Assembly: GCF_009720745.1 (NCBI RefSeq)
Contig: NZ_WNKX01000024.1
Span: 1-64,000, forward strand
DNA from: Massilia eburnea
Lineage (GTDB): Bacteria > Pseudomonadota > Gammaproteobacteria > Burkholderiales > Burkholderiaceae_D
Direction: 5' to 3'
Length of the DNA stretch: 64,000 nucleotides
Shown: piece after piece, positions 52,100 through 61,445 of the stretch
Layout: the number at the start of each line of letters is the position of its first letter
Numbering within the stretch: the first letter of the stretch is position 1
Translations under genes and position numbers: made by a program
Notes under the pieces: model-generated
Seen by the model: the letters and a program-made list of their open reading frames with translations, nothing else
Told to the model about the DNA's origin: nothing
Database searches by the model: none

Positions 52100-53503
52100 A
52101 TGAAGCACACTCTGATTGCCGCCGCTCTGGCACTGGGTTTCGTCAACGTTGCCAACGCATCCGGCGAAGCCAAAAACATCATCTTCTTCCTGGGTGACGG
52201 CATGGGCCCGTCCACCATCACTGCATCCCGTATCTATAAGTACGGTGAAGACGGCAGCCTGAATATGGACAAGCTGGAGCGCACCGCGCGCGTCAAGACC
52301 TACTCCTTCGACGCCCAGACCACCGACTCCGCGCCGTCGATGGCGGCCTACATGACCGGCGTGAAGATGGCCAATGAAGTCATCTCCATGTCGTCGGACA
52401 CCGTCGCAACCCCGCCATCCAAGGATGCCAACGGCAACCTGGGCGTGAACAACTGCGCCGCCAACAACGGCACCGCCGCCACCACGATCCTGGAACTGGC
52501 CAAGGCCAAGGGCAAGGCCGTCGGTTCGATCACCACCACCGAACTGACCCACGCCACGCCTGCTGCAACCTATTCGCACATCTGCAACCGCAATGCGCAG
52601 TACGCCATCGCAGCCCAGGCCGTGCCAGGCGGCGCCGGCTACAACACCGCGTTGGGCGACGGCGTCGACGTGCTGATGGGCGGCGGCCGCAATCACTTCA
52701 CTCCATTCAACGCCACCACCAACAAGGCCGGCCGCGCCGATGGCCGCGACCTGCTGGCTGAATTGGCCGCCAAAGGCTACACCGTGGCCGCGACCAAGGC
52801 GGACATGCTTGCCGCTCCAAACGGCAAGAAGTTCATCGGCCTGTACAGCAGCAAGAGCCACCTGGAATATGAGCTGGACCGCAGCGCCACCCCGCCGGTA
52901 GGCGAAGGCGCGACCCAGCCAAGCCTGGCCGAAATGACCGTCAAGGCCATGGACCTGCTGTCGCAGAACCCGAACGGCTACTTCCTGATGGTGGAGGGCG
53001 GCCGCATCGACCACGCCCTGCACGGCACCAACGCCAAGCGCGCACTGACCGACACCATCGCCTTCGACGACGCCATCAAGGCCGCGCTGGACAAAGCGAA
53101 GCTGACCGACCCGACCCTGGCCAACACCCTGATCGTGGTCACCGCCGACCACGACCACACCCTGGCCTTCAACGGTTACGGCAAGCGCGGCAACCCGATC
53201 CTGGACATCAACCGCGACTACAAGACCGGCCAGCCAAGCAAGGACGCCGACGGCAACACCTACACCACCCTGGTGTTCGGCAATGGCCCGAACCGTCCTG
53301 ACCTGCGCACCAACGTCGATAGCGCCACCGCGCTGGGTGACAACTACCTGCAGGAAACCGGCGTACGCCTGTCCAGCGAAACCCACGGCGGCGGCGACGT
53401 CAAGCTGTTCGCCACCGGCGCCGGTGCAGCCTCCAAGACCTTCAAAGGCACCATCGACAACACGAAAGTGTTCACCCTCCTGAAGTCCGCCTTCGGCTTC
53501 TAA
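52100..53503 (+). CDS. Alkaline phosphatase, soluble periplasmic form
   Basis: 467 residues from the ATG giving MKHTLIAAALALGFVNVANA, a cleavable signal. The same catalytic set as its neighbour: KNIIFFLGDGMGPSTITASR, Ser77 in TTDSAPSMAAYMTG, VEGGRIDHALHG, TADHDHTL, SSETHGGGDV. Only 26 bp separates it from the first phosphatase gene, so it should share the Pho-box-like promoter. The frame opens 30 bp earlier, but no signal peptide would result. The stop codon forms one end of the hairpin element downstream. Confidence 0.92.
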   Translation: MKHTLIAAALALGFVNVANASGEAKNIIFFLGDGMGPSTITASRIYKYGEDGSLNMDKLERTARVKTYSFDAQTTDSAPSMAAYMTGVKMANEVISMSSDTVATPPSKDANGNLGVNNCAANNGTAATTILELAKAKGKAVGSITTTELTHATPAATYSHICNRNAQYAIAAQAVPGGAGYNTALGDGVDVLMGGGRNHFTPFNATTNKAGRADGRDLLAELAAKGYTVAATKADMLAAPNGKKFIGLYSSKSHLEYELDRSATPPVGEGATQPSLAEMTVKAMDLLSQNPNGYFLMVEGGRIDHALHGTNAKRALTDTIAFDDAIKAALDKAKLTDPTLANTLIVVTADHDHTLAFNGYGKRGNPILDINRDYKTGQPSKDADGNTYTTLVFGNGPNRPDLRTNVDSATALGDNYLQETGVRLSSETHGGGDVKLFATGAGAASKTFKGTIDNTKVFTLLKSAFGF

Positions 53504-53545
53504 ACGCAGCACGGTGCCTGACCCTGCGGGTCAGGCACCGGTTTA
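53501..53545. repeat. Palindromic hairpin element after the phosphatase genes
   Basis: CGGTGCCTGACCC (53512-53524) and its exact complement (53528-53540) enclose a TGC loop. TAAAC at 53501-53505 and GTTTA at 53541-53545 extend the symmetry. No U-run follows, so it is a REP-like or mRNA-stabilising element rather than a classic terminator. Its TGACCC / GGGTCA core is shared with the longer palindromes at 5115 and 29551. Confidence 0.75.
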
Positions 53546-53560
53546 CCGGTTCTAAGAATC

Positions 53561-54250
53561 ATGACCCTCAGCAAAGCATTCCTTGCCCTGGCACTGGCCT
53601 TCACCGAAGCCCAAGCCGCCACCCCTGCCGCCGCCCCACCGCTCGACCTGCGCATCCAGTACTACAGCAAAGCCATCACCCCCGAAGGCGTGACGCGCGA
53701 AGTCCGCTACGAAGAAACCATGCTGCGCCGCCCCGGCCACGTCTGGGTCGCCCGCGTCGTGCCGCCGCAAGCCGCGGTTGCCGCCCAGGCCACTGACCAC
53801 GACCACAGCGTGCACAAACACTTCAATCCCGTCCTGCTGCCGCGCCACGTACAACTGGCAGGCGACAAGACCCAGCTCGAATACGTTGACGCCAAAAACA
53901 AGGAAGTGATCGCCGTCCCGCAAGGCGAATATGGCAATGTCGACTTCGACGGCTCCTGGACCAACGCCTACTACCTGTTCGACCCCAAGCTGTTGCAGGC
54001 GATGCCGCTGTCGCAACGCCGGTCCACCGTACCCGGCGCACGCTGGCGCGAGCTGGTGCGCAACGGCTCCTTCCGCCGCGTGTTGTGGGACGAACAGCGC
54101 CAGATCCCGCTGGTGATCGAAAGCGGCGACCAGGCCGCCACCGTCTTCCACCGGATGGAAGTGCAAGCCCAGGCCAGCATCGCCACGGCACTGCCGTGGC
54201 AGCAGCTGAAAGGCTATTCGCAGCGCGAGTACGGCGACTTCCTTGACTGA
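53561..54250 (+). CDS. Exported protein of unknown function downstream of the phosphatases
   Basis: 229 residues; signal peptide TLSKAFLALALAFTEAQAAT. The mature protein has a His-rich stretch (ATDHDHSVHKHFNPVLLPRH) that may bind metal, and many charged beta-strand segments (LRIQYYSKAITPEGVTREVR). No family recognised. It follows the second phosphatase by 57 bp across a hairpin, so it may be expressed at lower level from the same phosphate-regulated transcript. Confidence 0.7.
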   Translation: MTLSKAFLALALAFTEAQAATPAAAPPLDLRIQYYSKAITPEGVTREVRYEETMLRRPGHVWVARVVPPQAAVAAQATDHDHSVHKHFNPVLLPRHVQLAGDKTQLEYVDAKNKEVIAVPQGEYGNVDFDGSWTNAYYLFDPKLLQAMPLSQRRSTVPGARWRELVRNGSFRRVLWDEQRQIPLVIESGDQAATVFHRMEVQAQASIATALPWQQLKGYSQREYGDFLD

Positions 54251-54284
54251 GCCCAGCGCGGGTAGATAGCTTTCTGGAAACTTT

Positions 54285-54305
54285 AGGTTATATAATTAAT
54301 AACCT
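54285..54305 (+). promoter_or_regulatory. Palindrome overlapping a TATAAT -10 upstream of the M16 gene
   Basis: AGGTTAT and ATAACCT flank an AT-rich centre at 54285-54305. TATAAT at 54291-54296 lies inside it, so a repressor bound here would block the -10. A T-run follows (54309-54315); a weak attenuator is another reading. The -35 is not clear. Confidence 0.4.
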
Positions 54306-54329
54306 TAATTTTTTTATAGGAACCAGTTA

Positions 54330-57149
54330 GTGAAGCTACTCACCGCCATCATGCTCAGCGCAGGGATCCTGTCGCCAGCATTCGCCGCTGCACCAGCCAC
54401 GCCGGCTACCGCCTCGGCTGTCAAGGCTACCCCGGTCAAAGTGACCTCGGTTGAGGGAATTACCGAATACCGCCTGGCCAACGGCTTGCGCGTGCTGTTG
54501 TTCCCGGATGCGAGCAAGCCAACCCTGACCACCAATATCGTGTACATGGTCGGCTCGCGCCACGAGAACTATGGCGAAACCGGCATGGCTCACTTGCTGG
54601 AACACCTGCTGTTCAAGCCGACCGCCAATTTCGGCGTCAAGAAGGGCACCAAGACCCCGGTGGAAGTGCTGAACCAGATCGGCGGCCGTTTCAACGGCAC
54701 CACCTGGTATGACCGTACCAATTACTTCGCCACTTTCCCTGCCAACGACGACAACCTGAAGCAGATGCTGGAGCTGGAAGCGGACCGCATGGTCAACTCG
54801 CCGATCAGCCAGGACGACTTGTGGAACAACAAAACCCAGAAGGGCGAAATGACGGTCGTGCGCAACGAGTTCGAACGCGGCGAGAGCGATCCGTTCCGCG
54901 TCACGCTAGAGCGCACCATGTCGGTCGCCTTCGACTGGCACAACTACGGCAAATCGACCATCGGCGCCCGCTCCGACATCGAGGGCGTGAGCATCGATCG
55001 CCTGCGCGCTTTCTACCAGCGCTACTACCAGCCGGACAATGCGATCCTGATGGTCGCCGGCCGCTTCGATGAAGCCAAGGTACTGGCCCAGGTCAACCAG
55101 CTGTTCGGCAAAATTCCAAAGCCGGCCCGCGTGCTGGCGCCGACCTATACCGCGGAGCCGACCCAGGACGGCGAACGTTCGGTCACCATCCGCCGCACCG
55201 GCGGCACCCAGCTTGTCGCCGCCGGTTACCACGTTGCCCCGGCCAGCCATGCCGATGCGGCAGCCTTGCAGGTGCTGGGCAAGATCCTGACCGACGCACC
55301 GGCCGGCCGCCTGCACAAAGCCCTGGTGGATGCCAAGCTGGCGTCTTCCGTCATGGATCTCGATTTCAACCAGATGGAGCCGGGCTACCGCCTGTTCGCC
55401 GCCGTGGTGCCGAAAGACGGCCAGACTGCAGCGGTGGAGGAGGCAATGCTGAAGGCGCTGGAGGACATCAAGTCCAATCCGGTCACCGACGCCGAGGTGG
55501 AGCGCGCCAAGGCCGCCATCGCCAAGGACATCGACCAGACGGTCAACGACACCGCGCGCTTCACCATCGCCCTGACTTCGGCGCAAGCTGCCGGCGACTG
55601 GCGCCTGTTCCACCTGCGCCGCGACCAGGTCGAGAAAGTCGACGTGGCAGCAGTGCAGGCGGCAGCGCTCAAGTACCTGAAGCCGGCTAACCGCACCCTG
55701 GCGCGCTTCATCCCGACCGACGCGGCTGACCGCACCGAAGTTCCGAAGACGCCGGATGTTGCCGCAATGGTCAAGGACTACAAGGGCCACGCAGCCATCA
55801 CCCAGGGCGAAGTGTTCGACCCAAGCCCGGACAATATCGAAAAACGCACCCAGCGTTTGGTGCTGGCCAACGGCATGAAGCTGGCGCTGCTGCCCAAGAG
55901 CACCAAGGGCAATACCGTCAGTGCCTCGATCCAGCTGCGCATGGGCACCGCCGAGAACCTGACCGGCAAAGCCACCGCCGGTGAGCTGGCCGCGTCGCTG
56001 CTGTTGAGCGGCACGGAACGCCTGTCGCGCCAGGAAGTCAAGGACGCACTGGACAAGCTGAAGGCGAACGTGAACATCAATGGCGGGGCGGAAGGCGTCA
56101 CAGTCAACGTCACCACCACGCGCGGCAACCTGGCCGCGGCACTGGACCTGTTGGCTGAATCGCTGATGAAGCCGGCATTCACCGCCAAGGATTTCTCCGA
56201 GCAGCAGCGCGACATGATCTCGGGTACCGAGCAGCAAATGACCGAGCCGCAACCGCTGGCCAGCAACGCCTTGGCGCGCCTGACCAATACTTTCCCGGCC
56301 GGCCACGTGCGCTACGCCATGACCTTGCCGGAGCAGTTGGCGGAAGAAAAGGCGGCGACCCTGGAACAAGTCAAAGCCTTCCACAAAGCCTACTATGGCG
56401 CGGGCAACGCCACCTTGGCCGTGGTGGGTGACTTCGACGTCGCCGCCGTGCAGGCGCAAGCCGCCAAATTGTTCGGCAACTGGAAGGCCGAGCAGCCATA
56501 CGTCCGCATTGCCGCCAGCATGAAAGACGTGGCGGGCCAGAACGTCTTGCTGGAGACGCCGGACAAGGCGAACTCGGTCCTGTTCGCGATCCAGCCGGTG
56601 CCGATGAAGGACGACGCGGCGGTTTATCCGGCACTGCTGATGGGCAACTACATGCTCGGCGGCGGCGCCTTGCGCAGCCGGCTGGCAGATCGCATCCGCC
56701 AGAAAGAGGGCCTGTCGTACGGCGTCGGTTCGCAACTGTCCGTGCCAGCGCGCGACCCGGCCGGCATGTGGCTGGCTTTCGCCATCAGCGCACCGCAAAA
56801 CACCGCCAAGGTGGAAGCGGCGCTGCGTGAAGAACTGGCCAAGGCGCTCAAGGACGGCTTTACCGACGCGGAACTGGCCGATGCCAAGAAAGCCTGGCTG
56901 CAGTCGCAGCAAGTTGGCCGTACCGGCGACGCCGGCCTGGCTAACCGCCTGGCGAACTACCTGAGCTTCGAACGCACCATGGCATTCGACAAAGACCTGG
57001 AAGCCAAAGTGAGCGCCCTGACCGTGGCACAGGTCAATGAAGCGCTGCGCGCAAACCTGAAACCGGAAGCCGTTTCGGTGATCAAGGCTGGCGACTTCGC
57101 CAAGGCCGCTGCCGGCGCGTCAGGCGCAACGCAGACAAGCAAGCCATAA
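54330..57149 (+). CDS. Exported M16-family metallopeptidase, two-domain
   Basis: 939 residues with GTG start and AGGAACC upstream. Signal peptide LLTAIMLSAGILSPAFAAAP. The inverted zinc motif is HLLEHLLF with His88, Glu91 and His92; the third ligand lies in the NEFERGESDPF region. The second half (from about 505: RTQRLVLANGMKLALLPKST) repeats the fold without HxxEH, as is normal for M16 proteins that clamp the substrate with an inactive half. Full length. Confidence 0.92.
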   Translation: MKLLTAIMLSAGILSPAFAAAPATPATASAVKATPVKVTSVEGITEYRLANGLRVLLFPDASKPTLTTNIVYMVGSRHENYGETGMAHLLEHLLFKPTANFGVKKGTKTPVEVLNQIGGRFNGTTWYDRTNYFATFPANDDNLKQMLELEADRMVNSPISQDDLWNNKTQKGEMTVVRNEFERGESDPFRVTLERTMSVAFDWHNYGKSTIGARSDIEGVSIDRLRAFYQRYYQPDNAILMVAGRFDEAKVLAQVNQLFGKIPKPARVLAPTYTAEPTQDGERSVTIRRTGGTQLVAAGYHVAPASHADAAALQVLGKILTDAPAGRLHKALVDAKLASSVMDLDFNQMEPGYRLFAAVVPKDGQTAAVEEAMLKALEDIKSNPVTDAEVERAKAAIAKDIDQTVNDTARFTIALTSAQAAGDWRLFHLRRDQVEKVDVAAVQAAALKYLKPANRTLARFIPTDAADRTEVPKTPDVAAMVKDYKGHAAITQGEVFDPSPDNIEKRTQRLVLANGMKLALLPKSTKGNTVSASIQLRMGTAENLTGKATAGELAASLLLSGTERLSRQEVKDALDKLKANVNINGGAEGVTVNVTTTRGNLAAALDLLAESLMKPAFTAKDFSEQQRDMISGTEQQMTEPQPLASNALARLTNTFPAGHVRYAMTLPEQLAEEKAATLEQVKAFHKAYYGAGNATLAVVGDFDVAAVQAQAAKLFGNWKAEQPYVRIAASMKDVAGQNVLLETPDKANSVLFAIQPVPMKDDAAVYPALLMGNYMLGGGALRSRLADRIRQKEGLSYGVGSQLSVPARDPAGMWLAFAISAPQNTAKVEAALREELAKALKDGFTDAELADAKKAWLQSQQVGRTGDAGLANRLANYLSFERTMAFDKDLEAKVSALTVAQVNEALRANLKPEAVSVIKAGDFAKAAAGASGATQTSKP

Positions 57150-57163
57150 ACCAGTCACTGGAA

Positions 57164-57197
57164 GAAAAAACGCCGATCAAATGATCGGCGTTTTTTT
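57164..57197 (+). terminator. Intrinsic terminator of the M16 gene
   Basis: CGCCGATCA at 57171-57179 and TGATCGGCG at 57182-57190 form a 9-bp stem, preceded by seven A and followed by seven T. It works on plus for the M16 gene and may act in both directions. Confidence 0.92.
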
Positions 57198-57358
57198 ATC
57201 CTGATAGCCCTGCGCCTCCAAGGTTTCCTTCACATAGCGCATCTTCATCCCGATTTTTGGTGTCCAGAAGTATTCAACTTCCGCTTCCGCGCTGGTGGTG
57301 TTGTCGAACGGAGACCATGGTTGCCAGCAGAGCGGTCATAGCGAACAAACTTTTTCAT
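57177..57358 (-). pseudogene. Decayed small exported protein gene
   Basis: Minus strand. An ATG at 57358 gives MKKFVR, a shifted frame continues MTALLATMVSV as a signal-peptide-like stretch, and a third frame from 57311 to 57177 reads PFDNTTSAEAEVEYFWTPKI and GMKMRYVKETLEAQGYQDKK, then a stop. The protein-like segments lie in three frames, so the gene has lost bases. Its end overlaps the M16 terminator. This remnant fills most of the 307-bp gap between the M16 and GFA genes. Confidence 0.35.
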
Positions 57359-57456
57359 ACGGGGTGCGCACGATAGGCGCTGACAATCCCGATGCGGTTT
57401 TTTGGCGCTACATTGGCGGTTCCAACGCAAAGCGCGTTCACAGCATGGAGCCGGTC

Positions 57457-57831
57457 ATGACTATCAAAGGCAGTTGTCATTGTGGCGCCGTCGAATTCTC
57501 GATCGATGCCGAAATTCCCACCCAGCTTGTGCGCTGTAACTGCTCATTCTGTTCCAAGCGCGGCGCCTTAACGGCGACCTTCACGCCCGACCAATTCCGC
57601 CTGGTGCCACCGCCAAGCGGCGACAGCACCTACCGATGGAATACCAGGATGGTGGCGCACCATTTTTGCCCTATGTGCGGATGCGCGACCTATACCGACT
57701 CACCCGCCTTCCAGACTGACGGAGGCTGGGATGGACTAGCCCGCCGCGTGGTCGTGAACGCGCGCCTGTTCGACAATTTTGATGCCGCCACGGCGGATAT
57801 CACCGTGATCGATGGCAAACACCTGTGGTGA
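57457..57831 (+). CDS. GFA/CENP-V-family zinc protein
   Basis: 124 residues. Zinc ligands appear as SCHCGAVEF, RCNCSFCSKRG and FCPMCGCATYTDSP. The GFA fold was first known from glutathione-dependent formaldehyde-activating enzyme; most small members have unknown substrates. The ATG at 57457 follows GGAG by 6 bases; the longer open frame upstream has no similarity. Lies between a decayed gene and the low-GC glucosaminidase pair. Confidence 0.88.
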   Translation: MTIKGSCHCGAVEFSIDAEIPTQLVRCNCSFCSKRGALTATFTPDQFRLVPPPSGDSTYRWNTRMVAHHFCPMCGCATYTDSPAFQTDGGWDGLARRVVVNARLFDNFDAATADITVIDGKHLW

Positions 57832-57933
57832 TTTGAACGACTCTCCGCTCCGCGGTTTGGCAGCGGTTGAGTTTGATCAATGCTGAAAACTGAGCTAACT
57901 CCATACTGAAGGTGGATGTCTTGCCGCTTCTAA

Positions 57934-58458
57934 ATGATTGGATTGCTCATGACTCGTCACGGCCACGCCATAGCGCTTACGCGTACGCATAAGCATCAGC
58001 CCAGGCAGCAGCCAGCTCACGTTGCGCATTTCGTCGGTCTCCATGCCAGTGACGCAAATATTATCTCTGCACGTACTGGCATTCCAGCCGAAGTAATCCT
58101 TGCTCAGTCGGCGCTGGAAAGCAATTGGGGCAGGTCAGTGAAAGAAAACGCGTACTTTGGAATAAAAGGCAAGTCAGATTCCGGGCGATCAACGAAATTT
58201 TTAACGCATGAAGTGACATTGTCTGGGCAGCGTATCAGCGAAATTGATGAATTCCGAGCCTATGCGAGTTACGCGGACTCCGCCGCTGACTATGCTTCGC
58301 TGATCCTTCGGAGATATCCGACAGCGCTGGCGTATCGCGACGATCCAGAAAAATTCGCCGAAAATGTTGCGAGGCTTGGGTATGCTACAGACCCGCAATA
58401 CGCGAAAAAATTGAAGGCGATCATTCATTCGCACATTGTGCCGCTCCTTAGGAAGTAG
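57934..58458 (+). CDS. Glucosaminidase-domain peptidoglycan hydrolase
   Basis: 174 residues. From about residue 40 it shows the glucosaminidase (FlgJ-C / LytB-like) fold: ARTGIPAEVILAQSALESNW, with catalytic Glu in SALESNWG, AYFGIKGKSDSGRSTKFLTH and YADSAADYASLILRRYPTAL. No signal peptide or membrane helix; the first 35 residues are basic and unstructured. So it must be exported by a holin, phage lysis or a contact-dependent system. GC is low. A second ATG at 57949 is possible. A small exported gene starts 14 bp downstream. Confidence 0.82.
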   Translation: MIGLLMTRHGHAIALTRTHKHQPRQQPAHVAHFVGLHASDANIISARTGIPAEVILAQSALESNWGRSVKENAYFGIKGKSDSGRSTKFLTHEVTLSGQRISEIDEFRAYASYADSAADYASLILRRYPTALAYRDDPEKFAENVARLGYATDPQYAKKLKAIIHSHIVPLLRK

Positions 58459-58472
58459 CCACATAAGATGAT

Positions 58473-58967
<495 letters not shown>

Positions 58968-59013
58968 CAGGGAATCCTTGGATTGCAATAGCCTTTTTCC
59001 ATTAAGGGAAAGC

Positions 59014-59019
59014 TATAAT
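59014..59019 (+). promoter_or_regulatory. Consensus -10 (TATAAT) of the UbiH-type gene
   Basis: TATAAT ends seven bases before the ATG at 59026. Transcription would begin at or within a few bases of the start codon, so the mRNA would be leaderless or nearly so. No good -35 at 17 bp is seen, and no Shine-Dalgarno fits between. Confidence 0.5.
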
Positions 59020-59025
59020 GGCCGG

Positions 59026-60231
59026 ATGAACAAGCCCTCGCATCACCATGTGCAGACTGCGGTCTGCATCGTCGGCAATGGCGCCATTGCCAAAGCGGCA
59101 GCCCTGGCGTTTGCCCAGTCCGGATTAAGTGCGACTTTGCTGGGGCCGAACCGGGCGCCGGACCGCCCGGACCCGGCCAGCTGGGACGTGCGCGTGTTCG
59201 CCCTCAATCACACTGCCCACCGCCTGCTCGACTCGCTCAAAGTCTGGGGCGCGATGGACCAGTCGCGCATCGCACCGGTCGACGCCATGCTGGTCAACGG
59301 CGACGGCGCCAAAGCCGGCGCGCTGAATTTCGATGCCTATGGCGCCCACACCGGCACCCTGTGCTGGATCGTCGAAGACCGTAACCTGAACCAGGCGCTC
59401 GACGCGGCGCTGCGTTTCGCCCAGAACGTGCATTTTGTACATGGCAAGGCGGTGTCGCTGAAGCATGACGACGAAGGCGCTGTCATTACCCTGGACGATG
59501 GCTCCCATCTTGGCGCCGCGCTGGTGGTGGGTGCGGACGGCGCCCAGTCCTGGGTGCGCGGCCAGTGCGACATCGGCCTCGATTATCGTCCTTACAACCA
59601 GAGTGGCGTGGTTTCCAACTTCGCCAGCGAACTGCCGCACCATGGCGTGGCGCATCAATGGTTCACGGGGGAGCAGGGCATTGTGGCGCTGCTGCCGCTG
59701 CCGGGCGACCAGGTGTCGCTGGTGTGGTCGGCGCCCGACATGCTGGCCGAGGCACTGTGTCGCGAAGGCGCGACGGCCCTGGCCGAGCGCCTCGGTGTTT
59801 TTGCTGCTGAAAAGCTGGGCAAATTGACACCATTGCAGCCGGAAGTGGTGAAGTCTTTCCCCCTGCGCCTGATGCGCCCGCACGCGATGGTGGCGTCGCG
59901 GGTGGCCCTGGTCGGCGATGCTGCCCACGTCGTGCATCCCCTGGCTGGCCATGGCATGAACCTGGGCTTCGGCGACGTGCAGGAGCTGGTCAAAGCGGTC
60001 GCCGAGCGCGAAGAACACCGCTCCATTGGCGACGAGCGGGTGCTGGCGCGCTACGCCCGCGCGCGCAAGGAGGAGGTGAGCCTGATGGTGGCCGCCACGG
60101 ACGGCCTGGAACGCCTGTTTGGCGCCGATCTCGAACCGGTGCGCGCTGTGCGCAATTTCGGGCTAAACTTGCTGGATAAATTGCCGGGCGTAAAGCGCCG
60201 GCTGATTTCACATGCCCTTGGTAAGCTGTAA
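59026..60231 (+). CDS. UbiH/UbiF/Coq6-family FAD-dependent hydroxylase
   Basis: 401 residues. Residues 12-30 form the FAD-binding start VCIVGNGAIAKAAALAFAQS. The DG motif is LVVGADGAQSWVRGQCDIGL. The second FAD motif is RVALVGDAAHVVHPLAGHGM followed by NLGFGDVQEL, the ubiquinone-hydroxylase signature. It should hydroxylate the ring of a ubiquinone precursor; which carbon cannot be told. Start at 59026; the longer open frame crosses the tRNA gene. dsbC follows after 12 bp. Confidence 0.88.
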   Translation: MNKPSHHHVQTAVCIVGNGAIAKAAALAFAQSGLSATLLGPNRAPDRPDPASWDVRVFALNHTAHRLLDSLKVWGAMDQSRIAPVDAMLVNGDGAKAGALNFDAYGAHTGTLCWIVEDRNLNQALDAALRFAQNVHFVHGKAVSLKHDDEGAVITLDDGSHLGAALVVGADGAQSWVRGQCDIGLDYRPYNQSGVVSNFASELPHHGVAHQWFTGEQGIVALLPLPGDQVSLVWSAPDMLAEALCREGATALAERLGVFAAEKLGKLTPLQPEVVKSFPLRLMRPHAMVASRVALVGDAAHVVHPLAGHGMNLGFGDVQELVKAVAEREEHRSIGDERVLARYARARKEEVSLMVAATDGLERLFGADLEPVRAVRNFGLNLLDKLPGVKRRLISHALGKL

Positions 60232-60243
60232 AGCGGAGAATTT

Positions 60244-60966
60244 ATGAAGATGAGTAAACTGGTATTGGCCATGGCCTCGGTCATGCTGATGTCCTGTGCG
60301 GATGCGCAGAACGCAAAAGAGGAAGCCCAACTGCGCAAGGTCCTGACGGAACGCCTGGGCGGCGTCAAGATCGATTCGATCATCAAGACCCAATACGCAG
60401 ACCTGTATGAAATCCGCGTCGGCAGTGAAATCCGCTACACCGACAAGACCGGCAGCATCATGGTGGCAGGCCATATCTTCGACCTGAAAACGTCGCAGGA
60501 CCTGACCCAGGCCCGCATCGATGACCTGAACAAGATCAAATTCGACGATTTGCCGAAAGAGCTGGCCATGAAGACCGTAAAGGGCAATGGCAAGCGCGTG
60601 ATGGCGATCTTCGAAGACCCGAATTGCGGCTATTGCAAGCGCTTCCGCCAGAACACCCTGGCCAATGTGGACAATGTGACCGTCTATACCTTCCTGTACA
60701 ACATCCTGACGCCGGAATCCGCGACCAAGTCGCAGAACATCTGGTGTTCGGCCGACCGCAACAAGGCCTGGGATGACTGGATGTTGAACGGCAAAGCCCC
60801 GGCGCCTGCGCCGGCCGGCTGCACCTCGCCGAACGACAAGGTATTGGCGCTTGGCCAGAAAATCAATATTAACGGCACCCCGGCGATCTTCTTCGCCGAC
60901 GGCAGCCGCATTGCAGGAGCAGTTGATCAACGTACCCTCGAAGCAAAGTTCGCCACCATCAAATAA
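60244..60966 (+). CDS. dsbC: Thiol:disulfide interchange protein DsbC
   Basis: 240 residues. Residues 20-90 form the dimerisation domain (VKIDSIIKTQYADLYEIRVG); the thioredoxin fold has the active-site CGYC at 128-131 (FEDPNCGYCKRF) and a cis-Pro loop GTPAIFFADG. A second Cys pair (IWCSADRN; AGCTSPND) matches the structural disulfide of DsbC. The signal region VMLMSCADAQ could also be a lipobox with Cys18. It isomerises wrong disulfides in the periplasm. RBS AAGCGGAGAATTT. Confidence 0.92.
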   Translation: MKMSKLVLAMASVMLMSCADAQNAKEEAQLRKVLTERLGGVKIDSIIKTQYADLYEIRVGSEIRYTDKTGSIMVAGHIFDLKTSQDLTQARIDDLNKIKFDDLPKELAMKTVKGNGKRVMAIFEDPNCGYCKRFRQNTLANVDNVTVYTFLYNILTPESATKSQNIWCSADRNKAWDDWMLNGKAPAPAPAGCTSPNDKVLALGQKININGTPAIFFADGSRIAGAVDQRTLEAKFATIK

Positions 60967-60975
60967 GGAGCTTGC

Positions 60976-61434
60976 ATGGTCACATTGAATATCAACGGGC
61001 GCGACGTTCAAGTCGATGCCGATCCCTCGACGCCTATCCTGTGGGCGCTGCGAGATAACCTCAATATGACCGGCACCAAGTTTGGCTGCGGCATGGCCAT
61101 GTGCGGGGCCTGCACGGTGCATTTGGAAGGGCAGGCGATCCGCTCCTGCATCACCCCGATTTCGGCGGCTGTCGGGCAGAAGATCACCACCATCGAAGCC
61201 ATGTCCGGCGACAAGGTGGGCAAGGCGGTGCAGGATGCGTGGGTCAAGCACGACGTGCCGCAGTGCGGCTACTGCCAGAGCGGCCAGGTGATGAGCGCCA
61301 CGGCCCTGCTGCGCACGAACAAGGCGCCGACCGATGCCGATATCGACAACGCCATGTCGGGCAATATCTGCCGCTGCGGCACCTATCAACGGATCCGCGC
61401 GGCCATCAAGGACGCTGCGAAATCCATCGCTTAA
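60976..61434 (+). CDS. 2Fe-2S subunit of an IorA-type molybdoenzyme
   Basis: 152 residues. N-terminal ferredoxin-like cluster: KFGCGMAMCGACTVHLEG with Cys38, 43 and 46, plus CITPIS. C-terminal cluster: CGYCQSGQVMSATALLRTNK and GNICRCGTYQRIRAAIKDA. This is the small subunit of xanthine-oxidase-family aldehyde or isoquinoline oxidoreductases that pass electrons from the molybdenum site. RBS AAGGAGCTTGC. The large subunit gene starts 11 bp downstream. Confidence 0.93.
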   Translation: MVTLNINGRDVQVDADPSTPILWALRDNLNMTGTKFGCGMAMCGACTVHLEGQAIRSCITPISAAVGQKITTIEAMSGDKVGKAVQDAWVKHDVPQCGYCQSGQVMSATALLRTNKAPTDADIDNAMSGNICRCGTYQRIRAAIKDAAKSIA

Positions 61435-61445
61435 GGGAGGCCGCC

